This document shows positions 9,314-19,262 of a stretch of DNA of 34,403 bases, in pieces. The stretch spans positions 1 to 34,403 of the forward strand of contig NZ_AFWF01000265.1 of NCBI RefSeq assembly GCF_000222605.1, written 5' to 3'. The DNA is from Vibrio ichthyoenteri ATCC 700023 (GTDB lineage Bacteria; Pseudomonadota; Gammaproteobacteria; Enterobacterales; Vibrionaceae). The notes under the pieces are model-generated. The model searched no databases and was not told the origin of the DNA. It worked only from the letters and a program-made list of their open reading frames with translations. The number at the start of each line of letters is the position of its first letter. Position 1 is the first letter of the stretch. The position numbers and the translations under genes were made by a program.

Positions 9314-9440
9314 AAAACAACTTAATAGCTTGTTAACTTGGGTTTGGCGCCGTAATCGTGATGAAGCCAAGCGCCCTGATTTGATGCAAGGCTGGCGTTT
9401 AGAGCTGCTCGGTGAAAAACTCGATAAGCTGGTTAAATAA
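9309..9440 (+). pseudogene. Out-of-frame 3' remnant of rnd
   Basis: Read from 9309 this encodes TKKQLNSLLTWVWRRN and then a segment ending in MQGWRLELLGEKLDKLVK and a stop. This matches the RNase D C-terminus in character (a Trp-rich WVW and a GWR motif near the end). It is in the +1 frame relative to the upstream rnd frame, has no start codon of its own, and would not be translated unless the frame is restored. Confidence 0.8.
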
Positions 9441-9484
9441 GTTTTCTCGTCGAGTCTCTATTCAAATTGAATACATTACAGAAA

Positions 9485-9516
9485 TGGCCAAGTGTTGAAG
9501 CACTTGGCCATTTTTT
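9485..9516 (+). terminator. Intrinsic terminator of rnd
   Basis: Perfect 10-base stem TGGCCAAGTG / CACTTGGCCA around a 6-base loop, followed by six T residues. It lies 45 bases after the restored rnd stop, which fits the longer frame being the ancestral gene. Confidence 0.9.
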
Positions 9517-9686
9517 ATAGTTTGAGTTTGTTAGTGCTGCTTTATTGTGCAATTGGTCAGTTTTTCTCAGTGCAGTCCGATAGCTGTGTCGCACGTCATA
9601 GATTTATGCGACTTGAAGCCTATACTGCGCATCTTATCTATTTGAATAAATACTCTTTCTAACCAACGAGAGCTTTAAGGTGTGTC

Positions 9687-12395
9687 ATGTCAGAATTCGA
9701 TAAAACGGTTTTTATTTCGGTTGATCCCCATGATCCCGACAGCATTGCAAGTGCGCTTCGTGAGTATCGTCAACGCTTAGTCGATGGCACCGCATTTCGA
9801 CTTCATATGAATACCTTGTTTAACATAGAATTTGTTGATCCTTCTGGGCGAGCGTTAAAGGTGGATGATGCGGGGGCTAATCGTAATTTGGTCAATCGTG
9901 TCTTCAATGCGTATCGAATGCATGAAAAGAAAAAGTATGTGAGCGAGCCGGTGCTATTTGCTTGCGCACTCAACTTTCCGCAGTTACAGCCAGAGTTAGA
10001 GTTGACCGCGCAAGCAATGGTGGATTTTTCACGTAGCCGTAACGATTACGGTGACTTAATGCTTAGTGCTAATAATCTTTTTGGTATCGAAGCGCTGTTT
10101 TTGCTCGCCAAGGTGAATCCTGCTCATAGTTTTTATCTAAGTAGCTTTGTGGTGCCTTATTGGAATACCGAGTCTTGGACAGTGCCGTTTGATATGTTGA
10201 TGGCACTGGTCGATGAACTTGGTTGGAGCCGCGATCTAATCAAAGCTTATATTTGGTCAGATGCAGAGAATCTTCGTCGTCATTTCTATATGGATCGTGA
10301 TGGCTATCAACATCAAACGGACCTACTTAGTCACTTTGTGGCTCATCCAGAGGATTATCCATGGTTCAAGCAGCAATTGATCAAGCGCTTGAGTCAACAA
10401 CCTCTACTATCAACGCCGGGGTGGGACTTAGAGCATCCGACATTGAGTTTTTATTACAGCTTAGGTCTTTGGCAGGTAGAAGCGCCGTATTATCAACACG
10501 AAGAGTATCAAGACCAAGTAAAGCAGCAGTTGATTTTAGGTTTGCGTGTTGATGAAGAAGCCATCGGTTTGCTTGAGCAAATAGAAGCGGAATATCCTGG
10601 GGTTAATTTAAGTCAGGTACCGGCATCGTGTCAGCAGGAGAACCGCTATGAACAATGGGAACATACTCGAATTCGTGATGAGGAACCAGAAGAGGAAGAG
10701 GAGACCCCGTTAGAAGAGGTATGGTCAGAACAAGAGTGGCGTTCATGTTATTTGCCGCTTAACCCCCGCTTAGAAAAAATAACGCAGAGTCGATTGGACA
10801 ATATAGACGATAAAATCAAAGGTCTAGACGAGTTGATATCGGAACACTTGCCGACTCATCTTGGCGGGTGCCTTTATGCCACATGGCGTCTCAATGATCA
10901 TATGGAAAACGAGCCAGAAGAGTATGAATTGATTGAATGGCTTGAAGAGCACTTGCCGATGGCTTTAACCGATCCACTTATACGATTTTCCGAGTTAGAT
11001 AAGGCGCAAAAGGAGGAGGTGCGGACGTGGTTAACTCAAGTGGATTGCGCTAGCGATGATGCACAAATGATCACTTTGTTGGGCAGCCGTTTATTTTGCG
11101 ACGGCGGTCGAGCTGGCGATATGATTAGTCCAACGCAACCTGCCTATGCATTGCTAAACCATTACGATGGCTATCAGCGCGCCATCTTAACGCTATTTTG
11201 GTTAATGGAAGCCTTTGCCAGTGGCGAGCTTGAATCGGATTTAGCCATCTTAGTAAAACGCCATTGGCAATTATGGAATGCCATTGCTCCGCAGAGTGTG
11301 ATTGAGCATGTCTTCAGTTTTTGGGCCGACTATCCTTTGTATGCGGTGGTGAACAGCGTCGAATTAGAGCAGCAGATTAGTGAGCGTTTGCACGCAACAG
11401 GGGTGGCTCAAGCGGATATCGATGTTTACCTATTATTGGCGTATCAAGATGTTGCTTCTTATCGACCAGCGGATGCCCGTTTTTGGCAGTACTATTGTGA
11501 ACGTGTCAAAGCATTTGCTTGGGCCGAATCTGATGACAACAGTATGATAGGTCGTCATCAATGGGCCGAACGAGAAAAACTGCTCAAATCCTTTGAGCGT
11601 TGTTACCCAAGTCAAATAGCCCTATTTTTTCAGCATGCAAGAGTGGTGAATCCGGCGGTTGAGTTGCCGATTGAGAATTGGTTCCAATCGACGTTAATCA
11701 CAGCTTTGATTAAAAAGTTAGATGAAGAAAAAGCAACCAAAATTAGCGCTCAGATCCTTGATTATTTAGAGTCTGGTGAGGGGGGAGAGTCGTTGAGCCC
11801 AGAAGCACTTGGTGTGCCAAAGCTGCAAGGTTGGGACCCGTATGCCTCTTATCGAAAGCAAGTTGGGCCTTCCGATCTTATCTGGTTGCTACCCGAGAAA
11901 AAAGCGCAGCGTCTCGCAGTGTTCTTCAGTCAACTAGGCAAGCGAGGCTTACATTGGGTGTGCTGCCACACTGTTGAGGACGCCTATGTTGCTCAGCGTA
12001 TTATCAACAGCGAGGTGAGTTTAACCGAGCGTTGGAGTGATGAGCATTTAGGCCACAATACCATCAGTAAAGAAAGCTATGGTATGGCGCTGCTTTATGC
12101 ACAAGAAGAGTGGGCGCTAGACTGGCTTGATCGCGCTGGTGTGAGTGAATTGATGTTGCTGCATTTTGCGACTCATGAGGCTCGTAAACCGGCGAATTTT
12201 GTTCAACGCTTAGCCAAAGAGGGAAGAATTCCTGATCTACAAGAGTGGTTAACCGTAGAGAACCGCCTAAAACTGCTTGAAATGTTAGCGTCAGGTGATA
12301 TCACCAGTTATCGAACGAGCTTAGAAGCATTCCTGTGTGATGATTCGATTCAAGTGCGCAGGGCGGTAGAAAAACTGCTTGAGAGTCAAAATTAA
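9687..12395 (+). CDS. Large uncharacterised protein (902 aa)
   Basis: I do not recognise the family. The protein is long, acidic and rich in Trp, Leu and Glu, without a signal peptide or membrane segment, so probably cytosolic. It contains a Glu-rich linker (EEPEEEEETPLEE, about residues 333-345) separating an N-terminal part (FISVDPHDPDSIASALREYR near the start) from a long helical C-terminal part. The last 60 residues (LLEMLASGDITSYRTSLEAF and on to VRRAVEKLLES) look like one or two HEAT-type helical repeats, suggesting a scaffold. No nucleotide-binding or catalytic motif is visible. AAGGTG (9677-9682) precedes the ATG. It is flanked by terminators on both sides, hence monocistronic. It separates two blocks of conserved housekeeping genes. 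Codon use looks like its neighbours. Confidence 0.85.
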   Translation: MSEFDKTVFISVDPHDPDSIASALREYRQRLVDGTAFRLHMNTLFNIEFVDPSGRALKVDDAGANRNLVNRVFNAYRMHEKKKYVSEPVLFACALNFPQLQPELELTAQAMVDFSRSRNDYGDLMLSANNLFGIEALFLLAKVNPAHSFYLSSFVVPYWNTESWTVPFDMLMALVDELGWSRDLIKAYIWSDAENLRRHFYMDRDGYQHQTDLLSHFVAHPEDYPWFKQQLIKRLSQQPLLSTPGWDLEHPTLSFYYSLGLWQVEAPYYQHEEYQDQVKQQLILGLRVDEEAIGLLEQIEAEYPGVNLSQVPASCQQENRYEQWEHTRIRDEEPEEEEETPLEEVWSEQEWRSCYLPLNPRLEKITQSRLDNIDDKIKGLDELISEHLPTHLGGCLYATWRLNDHMENEPEEYELIEWLEEHLPMALTDPLIRFSELDKAQKEEVRTWLTQVDCASDDAQMITLLGSRLFCDGGRAGDMISPTQPAYALLNHYDGYQRAILTLFWLMEAFASGELESDLAILVKRHWQLWNAIAPQSVIEHVFSFWADYPLYAVVNSVELEQQISERLHATGVAQADIDVYLLLAYQDVASYRPADARFWQYYCERVKAFAWAESDDNSMIGRHQWAEREKLLKSFERCYPSQIALFFQHARVVNPAVELPIENWFQSTLITALIKKLDEEKATKISAQILDYLESGEGGESLSPEALGVPKLQGWDPYASYRKQVGPSDLIWLLPEKKAQRLAVFFSQLGKRGLHWVCCHTVEDAYVAQRIINSEVSLTERWSDEHLGHNTISKESYGMALLYAQEEWALDWLDRAGVSELMLLHFATHEARKPANFVQRLAKEGRIPDLQEWLTVENRLKLLEMLASGDITSYRTSLEAFLCDDSIQVRRAVEKLLESQN

Positions 12396-12404
12396 TCCGT
12401 AAAT

Positions 12405-12434
12405 CAAAAGAGCTTCCAAATGGAAGCTCTTTTG
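12405..12434. terminator. Bidirectional intrinsic terminator
   Basis: Perfect 13-base stem CAAAAGAGCTTCC / GGAAGCTCTTTTG with a 4-base loop. The A-rich left arm and T-rich right arm let it work on both strands, ending the 902-residue gene (+) and the convergent PLD-family gene (-). Confidence 0.85.
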
Positions 12435-12456
12435 TTATTTGTTCGATATGTTCCGA

Positions 12457-14070
12457 TTAGAGCTGAGTTTCAATAGGTAGAACACCCGCTACCCATGCCC
12501 CAATGCGCAGCCAAAGACTGGTATCCGGTTCACTGTCGTAACGGATATTTGTTTGTTGATTAAGCCAACTGATGTTGCTATCAGCATCGAGAGTGAGTTT
12601 ATAAGCACTTTTGCGTAAAACATCATCCACATTAACTAGTGTGTCAGCGATAAACTCTGGTGAGTGGATGAGTACGCCCATTTCAGTGTTTAAGAAGGCT
12701 GAGCGTGGGTCAAAATTGAATGAACCTGCAAAAATCTCACTCTCGTCAATAACAAATGTTTTAGCGTGTAGACTGGTTCTTGAACTGCCGAGCCAAGAGT
12801 AGTTTTTCTTTGCTTGTGGATCGGTTTTAACTTCATATAAGTTAATGCCCGCTTCAAGCAGTTGTTTACGATATTTTGCATACCAACCGTGCACGGCAAA
12901 GACATCATTGGAAGCGAGTGAGTTAGTAATGATCGTAATATCAACACCTGAGTCCGCAGCGGTCACCAATAGGTCTGTTCCTGCTTGGGTTGGGACAAAA
13001 TAAGGAGAAACTAACACAAGTGAAGTGTTGGTTTGGCTTAAAATATCGCTCAATGAATGCAGCATCAAATCGTTGTTATCTGGGCGATAAACTTTGCTCG
13101 GCTGATCATAATAGACTTTCGCTGCTCCCCAATAGAGCGGTAGCGTTTCGTTGCTCAGCGCTTTCATGAGTGGTAGTTGATTGATGTTGGCCAAGTACTC
13201 TGAGCCTTTGAAATGGTTTCTCAGTTGGCGTTGCCAGTGAGTAATTTTCTCTGGCGTAGGAGCTTGGTTTACTTCAATCACACTTTCAATCGGGGTTGCC
13301 GGTGCACTATTCCAGTAGAGGTCAAACTGGTCACTAATATCGTGCACGCTGCTGCCTGCAAGCAGTAGGTCAAAGTCACCGAAATCGACGTCGTGGTTGG
13401 CGGCAAAGTACTCGTTACCAATATTGCGCCCACCGGCAATGGCAAAAGCATTGTCAGCGATCAGTGCCTTATTGTGCATACGTCGATTCATCTGACCAAA
13501 GTCAGTAACAAAGTCGAGTAAGCGCAGTACACGGTTATCGAAGGCGTTAAATAAACGCAGTTCGATATGATCATGAGCGGCAAGGGAGGCCATATCGCTA
13601 TCGCTACGTGTTTGCATGTCATCAAGCAAAATCCGAACTCTAACCCCGCGTTCTGCCGCTTGGTAAATAGCGTGAGTTAGCAGTGAACTAGTACTGTCGT
13701 CACGATAGATATAGTACTGCAAATCTAGGGTGTGCTGGCTGTTTTCAATTAATGCGATTCGCGCAAGCAAGGCTTCTTGCCCGTCGCTGAGAGGATAAAA
13801 GCCAGTTAATGATGTGGAGGTGTTGTTATTTTCGCTGACGTAGTGATCGGCAAGCTGGCCTAGAAAGCCCTGTGAATCAAGTGGGATCGCAAAGGACGGT
13901 AATTTATCTGCGGCATCGGGACGAGAAAAATGCGAATACAATGCCGTGCCAATCAAGACGCCGATCAGTAGCAGCAAAGTGGTAAAAATATAAAAACCAC
14001 GACGCCGAGAGCGGCGAGGCGTAGTGTGGAATATAGTGCGTTGTGATCTAAACATAGAGAGCGAAGTCAT
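12457..14070 (-). CDS. Phospholipase D-family protein, cardiolipin synthase C-like
   Basis: Membrane-anchored member of the PLD superfamily, most like ClsC (YmdC), which makes cardiolipin from phosphatidylglycerol and phosphatidylethanolamine in enterics. After a basic N-terminus (PRRSRRRG) comes one membrane helix (about residues 25-46), then two PLD domains. The two HxKx4D motifs are H199-K201-D206 (HNKALIADN) and H435-K437-D442 (HAKTFVIDES), each followed by the usual Gly/Asn-rich segment (GGRNIGNEY, GSFNFDPRS). Its 537 residues exceed E. coli ClsC, mostly at the N-terminus. The ATG at 14070 lacks a well-spaced ribosome-binding site, and M6 (14055) is an alternative. No partner gene such as ymdB is adjacent. 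Exact substrate is inferred from family only. Confidence 0.85.
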   Translation of the reverse strand: MTSLSMFRSQRTIFHTTPRRSRRRGFYIFTTLLLLIGVLIGTALYSHFSRPDAADKLPSFAIPLDSQGFLGQLADHYVSENNNTSTSLTGFYPLSDGQEALLARIALIENSQHTLDLQYYIYRDDSTSSLLTHAIYQAAERGVRVRILLDDMQTRSDSDMASLAAHDHIELRLFNAFDNRVLRLLDFVTDFGQMNRRMHNKALIADNAFAIAGGRNIGNEYFAANHDVDFGDFDLLLAGSSVHDISDQFDLYWNSAPATPIESVIEVNQAPTPEKITHWQRQLRNHFKGSEYLANINQLPLMKALSNETLPLYWGAAKVYYDQPSKVYRPDNNDLMLHSLSDILSQTNTSLVLVSPYFVPTQAGTDLLVTAADSGVDITIITNSLASNDVFAVHGWYAKYRKQLLEAGINLYEVKTDPQAKKNYSWLGSSRTSLHAKTFVIDESEIFAGSFNFDPRSAFLNTEMGVLIHSPEFIADTLVNVDDVLRKSAYKLTLDADSNISWLNQQTNIRYDSEPDTSLWLRIGAWVAGVLPIETQL

Positions 14071-14224
14071 CCTGACGATAGGGAGATTAAGTACGATTCA
14101 TTTGCAGCGCAGTTTGATAATGCCGATTTAATCACAACCGTAGCGAAATTGTCATTTCAATGCCATGAGTCTGAGATCCAGCAAGCATTGTTTTTATTCA
14201 GCTAGACTTGCTAGTTGAGGCAAT

Positions 14225-14250
14225 AAAAAGGGCTTCCATAAGGAAGCCCA
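14225..14250 (-). terminator. Intrinsic terminator of the SulP gene
   Basis: On the minus strand: GGGCTTCC, loop TTAT, GGAAGCCC, then TTTTTATT. It lies about 30 bases past the SulP stop and separates it from the downstream PLD-family gene. Confidence 0.85.
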
Positions 14251-14279
14251 ATAATGTTTTTCAATAGAGATAGAAGCAC

Positions 14280-15839
14280 TTAGCCAGCTAAAATATCAGT
14301 AGCTACTTTATAGCTTGGGTCTTCTTTCACGTTGATCTCAACCAAACTGCCTGCTTTATGCAGCAATGCACGGCAATCTTGGCTTAGATGACGTAAGTGC
14401 AGCGTCTTACCAGTAGCGGTGTAGCGTTCTGCTAAGGTTTCAATCGCTTCAATCGCTGAGTGATCAGTAACGCGAGAATGCGCAAAGTCGACAATCACTT
14501 CATCTGGGTCATTTTTAGGGTTGAACAATTCAAGAAAGTTCGCCGCACTGCCGAAGAAGATTGGACCATGGATGTGATAAACCTTAGCGCCTTCTTCATT
14601 GGTTTTGCTTGATGCGTAGATGTGTTTTGCATGTTCCCACGCAAACATCAATGCAGATGCAACAACACCAACGGCCACCGCAACTGCAAGGTCTGTCATG
14701 ACCGTCACAACAGTGACTAATACGATGACGAAGAAGTCTTGTTTTGGTACGCGACGAGCCAGTTTAAATGTTGCCCATTCGAAGGTGCCAATCACAACCA
14801 TAAACATCACACCAACCAAAGCCGCCAGCGGGATCATCTCAATCAGCGATGATGCGAACAAGATGAAGCAAAGTAGTGCCACGGCAGCAACGATGCCAGA
14901 AAGACGACCACGACCACCAGAGTTCACGTTGATCATTGATTGTCCGATCATGGCACAGCCACCCATCGCACCGAACACTGAACAGGTAACGTTCGCTAGA
15001 CCCTGGCCCATACATTCACGATTAGATTGGCCGCGCGTATTGGTCATCTCATCCAATACAGTCAGAGTTAGCAGAGATTCAATTAAGCCAATTGCCGCAA
15101 GGATAATGGCATAAGGTAAGATCACTTGCAGAGTTTCAAGTGTGAATGGAACCGATGGAATAGAGAATGTTGGTAGTGACCCAGCTAGTGTTGCTGCTTC
15201 ATCGCCAGACATGGTGCGCAGGAAGTCCACCACAGTGCGTGTATCCAAATCTAAACCCACTACAAGCGCGGTCACGGTTACGATGGCAACCAGAGATGAA
15301 GGTACAGCGGTAGTGAATTTAGGCAAGAAGTGAATAATCGCCATCGTTAGCGCGACTAAACCTAGCATCAGCATCATTTGGTCAGTTGGTAACCAGGTTA
15401 ATGCTCCGCTCATATCAGGGGCTTTGAATTGGCCGAGCTGTGCTAGGAAGATAACAATCGCAAGACCGTTAACGAAACCAATCATTACAGGGTGTGGCAC
15501 CATGCGAATAAATTTACCCAGCTTGAATAAACCGGCGGTAATTTGCAGTAGGCCTGCGAGCATAATTGCTGCGAAAAGATATTGCACGCCATGTGAAGAC
15601 ACTAGCGCGACCATCACCACCGCCATGGCGCCAGTTGCGCCTGAAATCATACCTGGACGGCCACCAAAAATAGAGGTGATAAGACCAACAATGAAAGCGG
15701 CGTATAGGCCAACCATTGGATCGACACCAGCAACGAAGGCAAAAGCGACAGCTTCTGGAACCAAAGCGAGAGAAACGGTTAAACCTGACAACACATCGTT
15801 TTTGACGGAGTGTTTAGAAAATTGAGGGAATTCAAACAT
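14280..15839 (-). CDS. SulP-family inorganic anion transporter with STAS domain
   Basis: Inner-membrane secondary transporter of the SLC26/SulP family. Members move sulfate, bicarbonate or other anions, often with sodium or protons, and the substrate here cannot be read from sequence. The N-terminal domain (about residues 15-400) has roughly 10-12 hydrophobic helices, with the family segments [20 protein letters not shown] and [13 protein letters not shown] near the start. The C-terminal STAS domain (about residues 410-500) begins [15 protein letters not shown] and includes [15 protein letters not shown]. Its 519 residues are normal for the family. The ATG at 15839 has a weak GAG ribosome-binding site. 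It is monocistronic, with its own terminator. Confidence 0.9.
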   Translation of the reverse strand: MFEFPQFSKHSVKNDVLSGLTVSLALVPEAVAFAFVAGVDPMVGLYAAFIVGLITSIFGGRPGMISGATGAMAVVMVALVSSHGVQYLFAAIMLAGLLQITAGLFKLGKFIRMVPHPVMIGFVNGLAIVIFLAQLGQFKAPDMSGALTWLPTDQMMLMLGLVALTMAIIHFLPKFTTAVPSSLVAIVTVTALVVGLDLDTRTVVDFLRTMSGDEAATLAGSLPTFSIPSVPFTLETLQVILPYAIILAAIGLIESLLTLTVLDEMTNTRGQSNRECMGQGLANVTCSVFGAMGGCAMIGQSMINVNSGGRGRLSGIVAAVALLCFILFASSLIEMIPLAALVGVMFMVVIGTFEWATFKLARRVPKQDFFVIVLVTVVTVMTDLAVAVAVGVVASALMFAWEHAKHIYASSKTNEEGAKVYHIHGPIFFGSAANFLELFNPKNDPDEVIVDFAHSRVTDHSAIEAIETLAERYTATGKTLHLRHLSQDCRALLHKAGSLVEINVKEDPSYKVATDILAG

Positions 15840-15858
15840 ATTTGCTCAGTTAGGCTAA

Positions 15859-16083
15859 GTGTTTAAAATTATTCTGAATTGGACTTGTCGGTTACTAGAG
15901 CAAACTGAATGTAAAAGAGCAGCGCAACGTAAGACTAAATTCAGATCGAGTCGGCGCATGCTACCGAAAACTGTGATTAAGTTCAAGAATGAAGCAGATG
16001 TTAACCGATATATGTACGAAATAAGTTATTGGTTAAGGATGCGTTATTTCGCTGAATGGCGATTTCTAAGAAAGAAAATTTAG
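15859..16083 (+). CDS. Possible small basic protein (74 aa, or 41 aa from an internal ATG)
   Basis: An open frame in the gap between SulP and rne. From the GTG at 15859 it gives 74 residues. From the ATG at 15958 it gives 41, beginning MLPKTVIKFKNEADVNRYMY and rich in aromatic and basic residues (YWLRMRYFAEWRFLRKK). The second half reads like real coding sequence. The first half is less convincing, and the GTG lies only 19 bases from the divergent SulP start, leaving little room for promoters. Ribosome-binding sites are weak at both starts. No family is recognised. It may be a genuine small protein or chance. Confidence 0.4.
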   Translation: MFKIILNWTCRLLEQTECKRAAQRKTKFRSSRRMLPKTVIKFKNEADVNRYMYEISYWLRMRYFAEWRFLRKKI

Positions 16084-16084
16084 A

Positions 16085-16116
16085 AAAAGAAAAGGCTGCT
16101 ATTGCTAGCAGCCTTT
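16085..16116 (-). terminator. Intrinsic terminator of rne
   Basis: On the minus strand: AAAGGCTGCTA, loop GCAA, TAGCAGCCTTT, continuing TTCTTTTTC. The 11-base stem is perfect. It lies 18 bases after the rne stop. Confidence 0.8.
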
Positions 16117-16133
16117 GGTCTGTTGTTTGAGGT

Positions 16134-19100
16134 TTAGAAGCTTGGCTTCGTCATACCTGCACCTGCTTGGTTCTTCGCTACTTGGCTACCAGCACCGATG
16201 GCTTGGTAACGTTCAGTACGGAACGGAGCGGCATTAACAGCAATCTCGCGTAGCGCTTGAGGGCCAGGAGCTTTAGCCATTGGTGAACTCGCATGAGCTT
16301 TAACCGTTACAGCTTTTTCTGCTGCTTTAGTTTCCACTTTAACGGATTCAACAACGTCTGCCACCACAAGCTCTTCGACTAGCGCAGTTTCAGCAAGAGT
16401 GGCTTCTTCTGTGATAGGCGCTTCAACAGCAATTTCAGTAATCGTTTCTTCAACAACAACTTCTTCAACAACTGGAACTTCAACTGGCGCAGTTTCAACA
16501 ACTGCTTCTGCCGTTGGTGCAACCGGTGCTTCAACTGCCGCTTCAACAACAGCTTCAGCTGCGATAGTTTCTACAACTGTCTCTGTGATAGCGGCTGGAG
16601 AAGTCACCTTCTCTTCGCGCTGGATAATCACTTTACCCATTGCCATTTCAGGACAAGCGAAACCACCTAGTGTTTCTGCTGTTGATGTTTCTACAACGTG
16701 CTCAACAGGTTTTTGCTGTGCATGTTGAGAGCGTGGCGCTGGTTTTGCTAAATCGAAACGAGGCATCACTTTACCCATAGCCATCTCAGGAGAAGCTACA
16801 CCACCTTTACGTAGGCGGAATGGGTTAGGACGACGGTCACGTCCACGACGGCGACGTTGACCACTTGCACGAAGGTGACGAGGTGAACGACGGTTACGAC
16901 GTTGCTTACCGTTGTCAGCATCGTTATCGTTGTTATCAGCTTTTACTGTTTCAACAGCAGGCTCTACAGCAATTGGAGTTTCTGCAGTGGCATCGATGAT
17001 CAGTTCAACAATCTCTTCTGAGTTTGCTTTTTGATCTTTTACGCGCACATTTTTTGCCAGTTTACGACGTTGACGACGCTCTTTCACTTTCGCCGTTTTT
17101 TCTTCAACGCGAGGTTCTACAGCATCAACTTGTGCTTCAGCAGCAAGTTTTAGACCTTCTTCAGCAACTTTGCTTGGCTTAACATCTTCACGCTTGTTAC
17201 GGCGATCTTGTCTCGGCTTGCGGTTTTGTTGTTTAGGTTCAGCTTGTTGTGCTTTTTGCTCAACGTTCGCTTCTTCGCGGTTCGGCTTGTTACGCTTATC
17301 ATCACGGTTGCGACGGTTGCGATCGTTACGTTCATTGCGATCACCGCGCTCGTTACGTTCGCCACGTTCGTTGCGATCACCACGGTTGTTGCGGTCATTG
17401 CGATCGTTGCGGTTGTTACGATTATTGCGACGATTGTTACGATTGTTACGATTGTTACGATTAGGACGCTCGTTTTCTTTCGGCTCTTCTTTTTTCTCTT
17501 CTTCTTTGGTTGAACCAAATAGGAAGCTACCAAGGGCTTTCACAAAACGACTAATCAAACCCGGTTGCGCTTCTGCTTCTGGTGCCTTTTTAGTTGGCGC
17601 AGCAGCAGGTTTTACTGGTGCCGCTACTGCAGCAGGTGCTGGTGCAGATTGCGTAGGCGCAGCAAAACCACGTAGAGCAGGTTCTTCAATTTTCTTCGGT
17701 TTGATTTCTGTTACAGGTAATTCCTTACCTTCTGCTTCTTTGATTGCATCGAGTTTCTTCGGTAGCAAGTAAGAAAGCAAATCAAACTCTTCGCCTTCAC
17801 GAACACGAACCACTTCAAAATGAGGGGTTTCCATGTCTGAGTTAGGCACAACCAAGATTTTAACGTCTTGATTTTTCTCAATGTGGTTTACTGAACGACG
17901 TTTTTCGTTCAATAGGTAAGACGCGATAGGCACAGGAACAACCGCTAATACTTGTGCGGTATTGTCTTTTAGTGCTTCTTCTTCGATCAAACGCAGTACC
18001 GATAGAGCTAGTGATTCGTTATCACGAATAACACCAGTACCCGTACAGCGTGGACAGATGTGATGGCTTGCTTCAGCAAGAGACGGGCTCAAACGTTGAC
18101 GAGACATCTCAAGTAGACCAAAGCGAGAAATACGACCAATCTGCACACGAGCACGATCCATACGAACCGCGTCACGTAGACGGTTTTCAACTTCACGCTG
18201 GTGACGAACAGGCGTCATATCGATAAAGTCGATAACCACTAGACCACCAAGGTCACGTAGACGTAGCTGACGAGCAATTTCGTCTGCTGCTTCTAAGTTG
18301 GTGTTTAGTGCAGTTTCTTCGATATCGCCGCCTTTAGTTGCACGAGCTGAGTTGATATCGATAGAGGTTAGTGCTTCTGTTGGGTCGATAACGATCGAGC
18401 CGCCTGAAGGCAAACGAACTTCGCGTTGGAACGCAGATTCAATTTGGCTTTCGATTTGGTAGTGACTAAATAGTGGTACTTCACCATCGTATTTCTTCAC
18501 GCGGTTAACGAAATCAGGACGAACTAGACGAATGTGCTCAAGAGCGCGATCGTACATAGTGTTGCTGTCAATTAGGATTTCGCCAATATCACGACGCAAG
18601 TAGTCACGAATCGCGCGAACGATAACGTTACTTTCTTGGTGAATTAGGAACGGTGCTGGGTTGCTATCAGACGCTTGTTTGATTGCGCTCCAGTGGTTAA
18701 GGAGAACGTTTAGATCCCACTCCAGCTCTTCTGCACTTTTACCTACACCAGCGGTGCGCACGATTAGGCCCATACCTTGCGGTAGTTCCAATGTGCTCAA
18801 TGCTGCTTTAAGTTGAGTGCGCTCGTCACCTTCGATACGGCGAGAAATACCACCGGCACGAGGGTTGTTAGGCATAAGAACTAAATAACTACCCGCTAGA
18901 GAGATAAAAGTGGTTAACGCTGCACCTTTGTTGCCGCGTTCTTCTTTCTCAACTTGTACGATTACTTCTTGTCCTTCCGTTAGCACTTCTTTAATGCTTG
19001 GACGGCCTTGGTAGGTATAACCTTGAGGGAAGTATTCGCGAGCAATTTCTTTAAGAGGGAGGAAGCCGTGTCGTTCTGCACCATAGTCAACAAAAGCCGC

Positions 19101-19262
19101 TTCAAGGCTTGGTTCTATGCGAGTGATACGTCCTTTGTAGATGTTTGCTTTTTTAGATTCGTGGCCTGGGCTTTCGATATCAAGATCGAATAAGCGCTGA
19201 CCGTCCACTAAAGCAACACGCAACTCTTCTTTTTGAGTTGCGTTGATTAGCATTCTTTTCAT
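16134..19262 (-). CDS. rne: Ribonuclease E
   Basis: Essential endoribonuclease that starts mRNA decay, processes rRNA and tRNA, and scaffolds the degradosome on the inner membrane. The N-terminal catalytic half has an S1 domain (about residues 35-125), the 5'-sensor segment [10 protein letters not shown], magnesium-binding aspartates in [14 protein letters not shown] and [10 protein letters not shown], and the zinc-link CPRC in [11 protein letters not shown] (near residue 404). The C-terminal half is a disordered scaffold. It contains a membrane-targeting amphipathic helix ([16 protein letters not shown], about 567-582), a long Arg/Asn/Asp-rich RNA-binding stretch (about 595-665), two copies of PEMAMGKV, an Ala/Val/Glu-rich linker, and a terminal segment starting [11 protein letters not shown]. 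It is 1042 residues long, against 1061 in E. coli, and divergent from rluC as in E. coli. Confidence 0.97.
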   Translation of the reverse strand: MKRMLINATQKEELRVALVDGQRLFDLDIESPGHESKKANIYKGRITRIEPSLEAAFVDYGAERHGFLPLKEIAREYFPQGYTYQGRPSIKEVLTEGQEVIVQVEKEERGNKGAALTTFISLAGSYLVLMPNNPRAGGISRRIEGDERTQLKAALSTLELPQGMGLIVRTAGVGKSAEELEWDLNVLLNHWSAIKQASDSNPAPFLIHQESNVIVRAIRDYLRRDIGEILIDSNTMYDRALEHIRLVRPDFVNRVKKYDGEVPLFSHYQIESQIESAFQREVRLPSGGSIVIDPTEALTSIDINSARATKGGDIEETALNTNLEAADEIARQLRLRDLGGLVVIDFIDMTPVRHQREVENRLRDAVRMDRARVQIGRISRFGLLEMSRQRLSPSLAEASHHICPRCTGTGVIRDNESLALSVLRLIEEEALKDNTAQVLAVVPVPIASYLLNEKRRSVNHIEKNQDVKILVVPNSDMETPHFEVVRVREGEEFDLLSYLLPKKLDAIKEAEGKELPVTEIKPKKIEEPALRGFAAPTQSAPAPAAVAAPVKPAAAPTKKAPEAEAQPGLISRFVKALGSFLFGSTKEEEKKEEPKENERPNRNNRNNRNNRRNNRNNRNDRNDRNNRGDRNERGERNERGDRNERNDRNRRNRDDKRNKPNREEANVEQKAQQAEPKQQNRKPRQDRRNKREDVKPSKVAEEGLKLAAEAQVDAVEPRVEEKTAKVKERRQRRKLAKNVRVKDQKANSEEIVELIIDATAETPIAVEPAVETVKADNNDNDADNGKQRRNRRSPRHLRASGQRRRRGRDRRPNPFRLRKGGVASPEMAMGKVMPRFDLAKPAPRSQHAQQKPVEHVVETSTAETLGGFACPEMAMGKVIIQREEKVTSPAAITETVVETIAAEAVVEAAVEAPVAPTAEAVVETAPVEVPVVEEVVVEETITEIAVEAPITEEATLAETALVEELVVADVVESVKVETKAAEKAVTVKAHASSPMAKAPGPQALREIAVNAAPFRTERYQAIGAGSQVAKNQAGAGMTKPSF

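Noticed and set aside
9296-9330. Programmed +1 frameshift restoring full-length RNase D
   Set aside because: The slip would have to occur at TAC-TAA. There is no slippery heptamer, upstream Shine-Dalgarno-like stimulator or hairpin, and RNase D is not known to use one. A simple insertion is the easier explanation.
14620-15825. Plus-strand frames opposite the SulP gene (164, 63 and 133 codons)
   Set aside because: Thr/Ala/Pro-rich shadow translations of a membrane protein gene, without ribosome-binding sites or family features.
17170-17772. Long open frames on the plus strand opposite rne (up to 200 codons)
   Set aside because: They mirror the repetitive Arg/Asn codons of the RNase E scaffold and give low-complexity Leu/Arg/Ser or Val/Thr/Ile products. 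The minus-strand gene explains the sequence.
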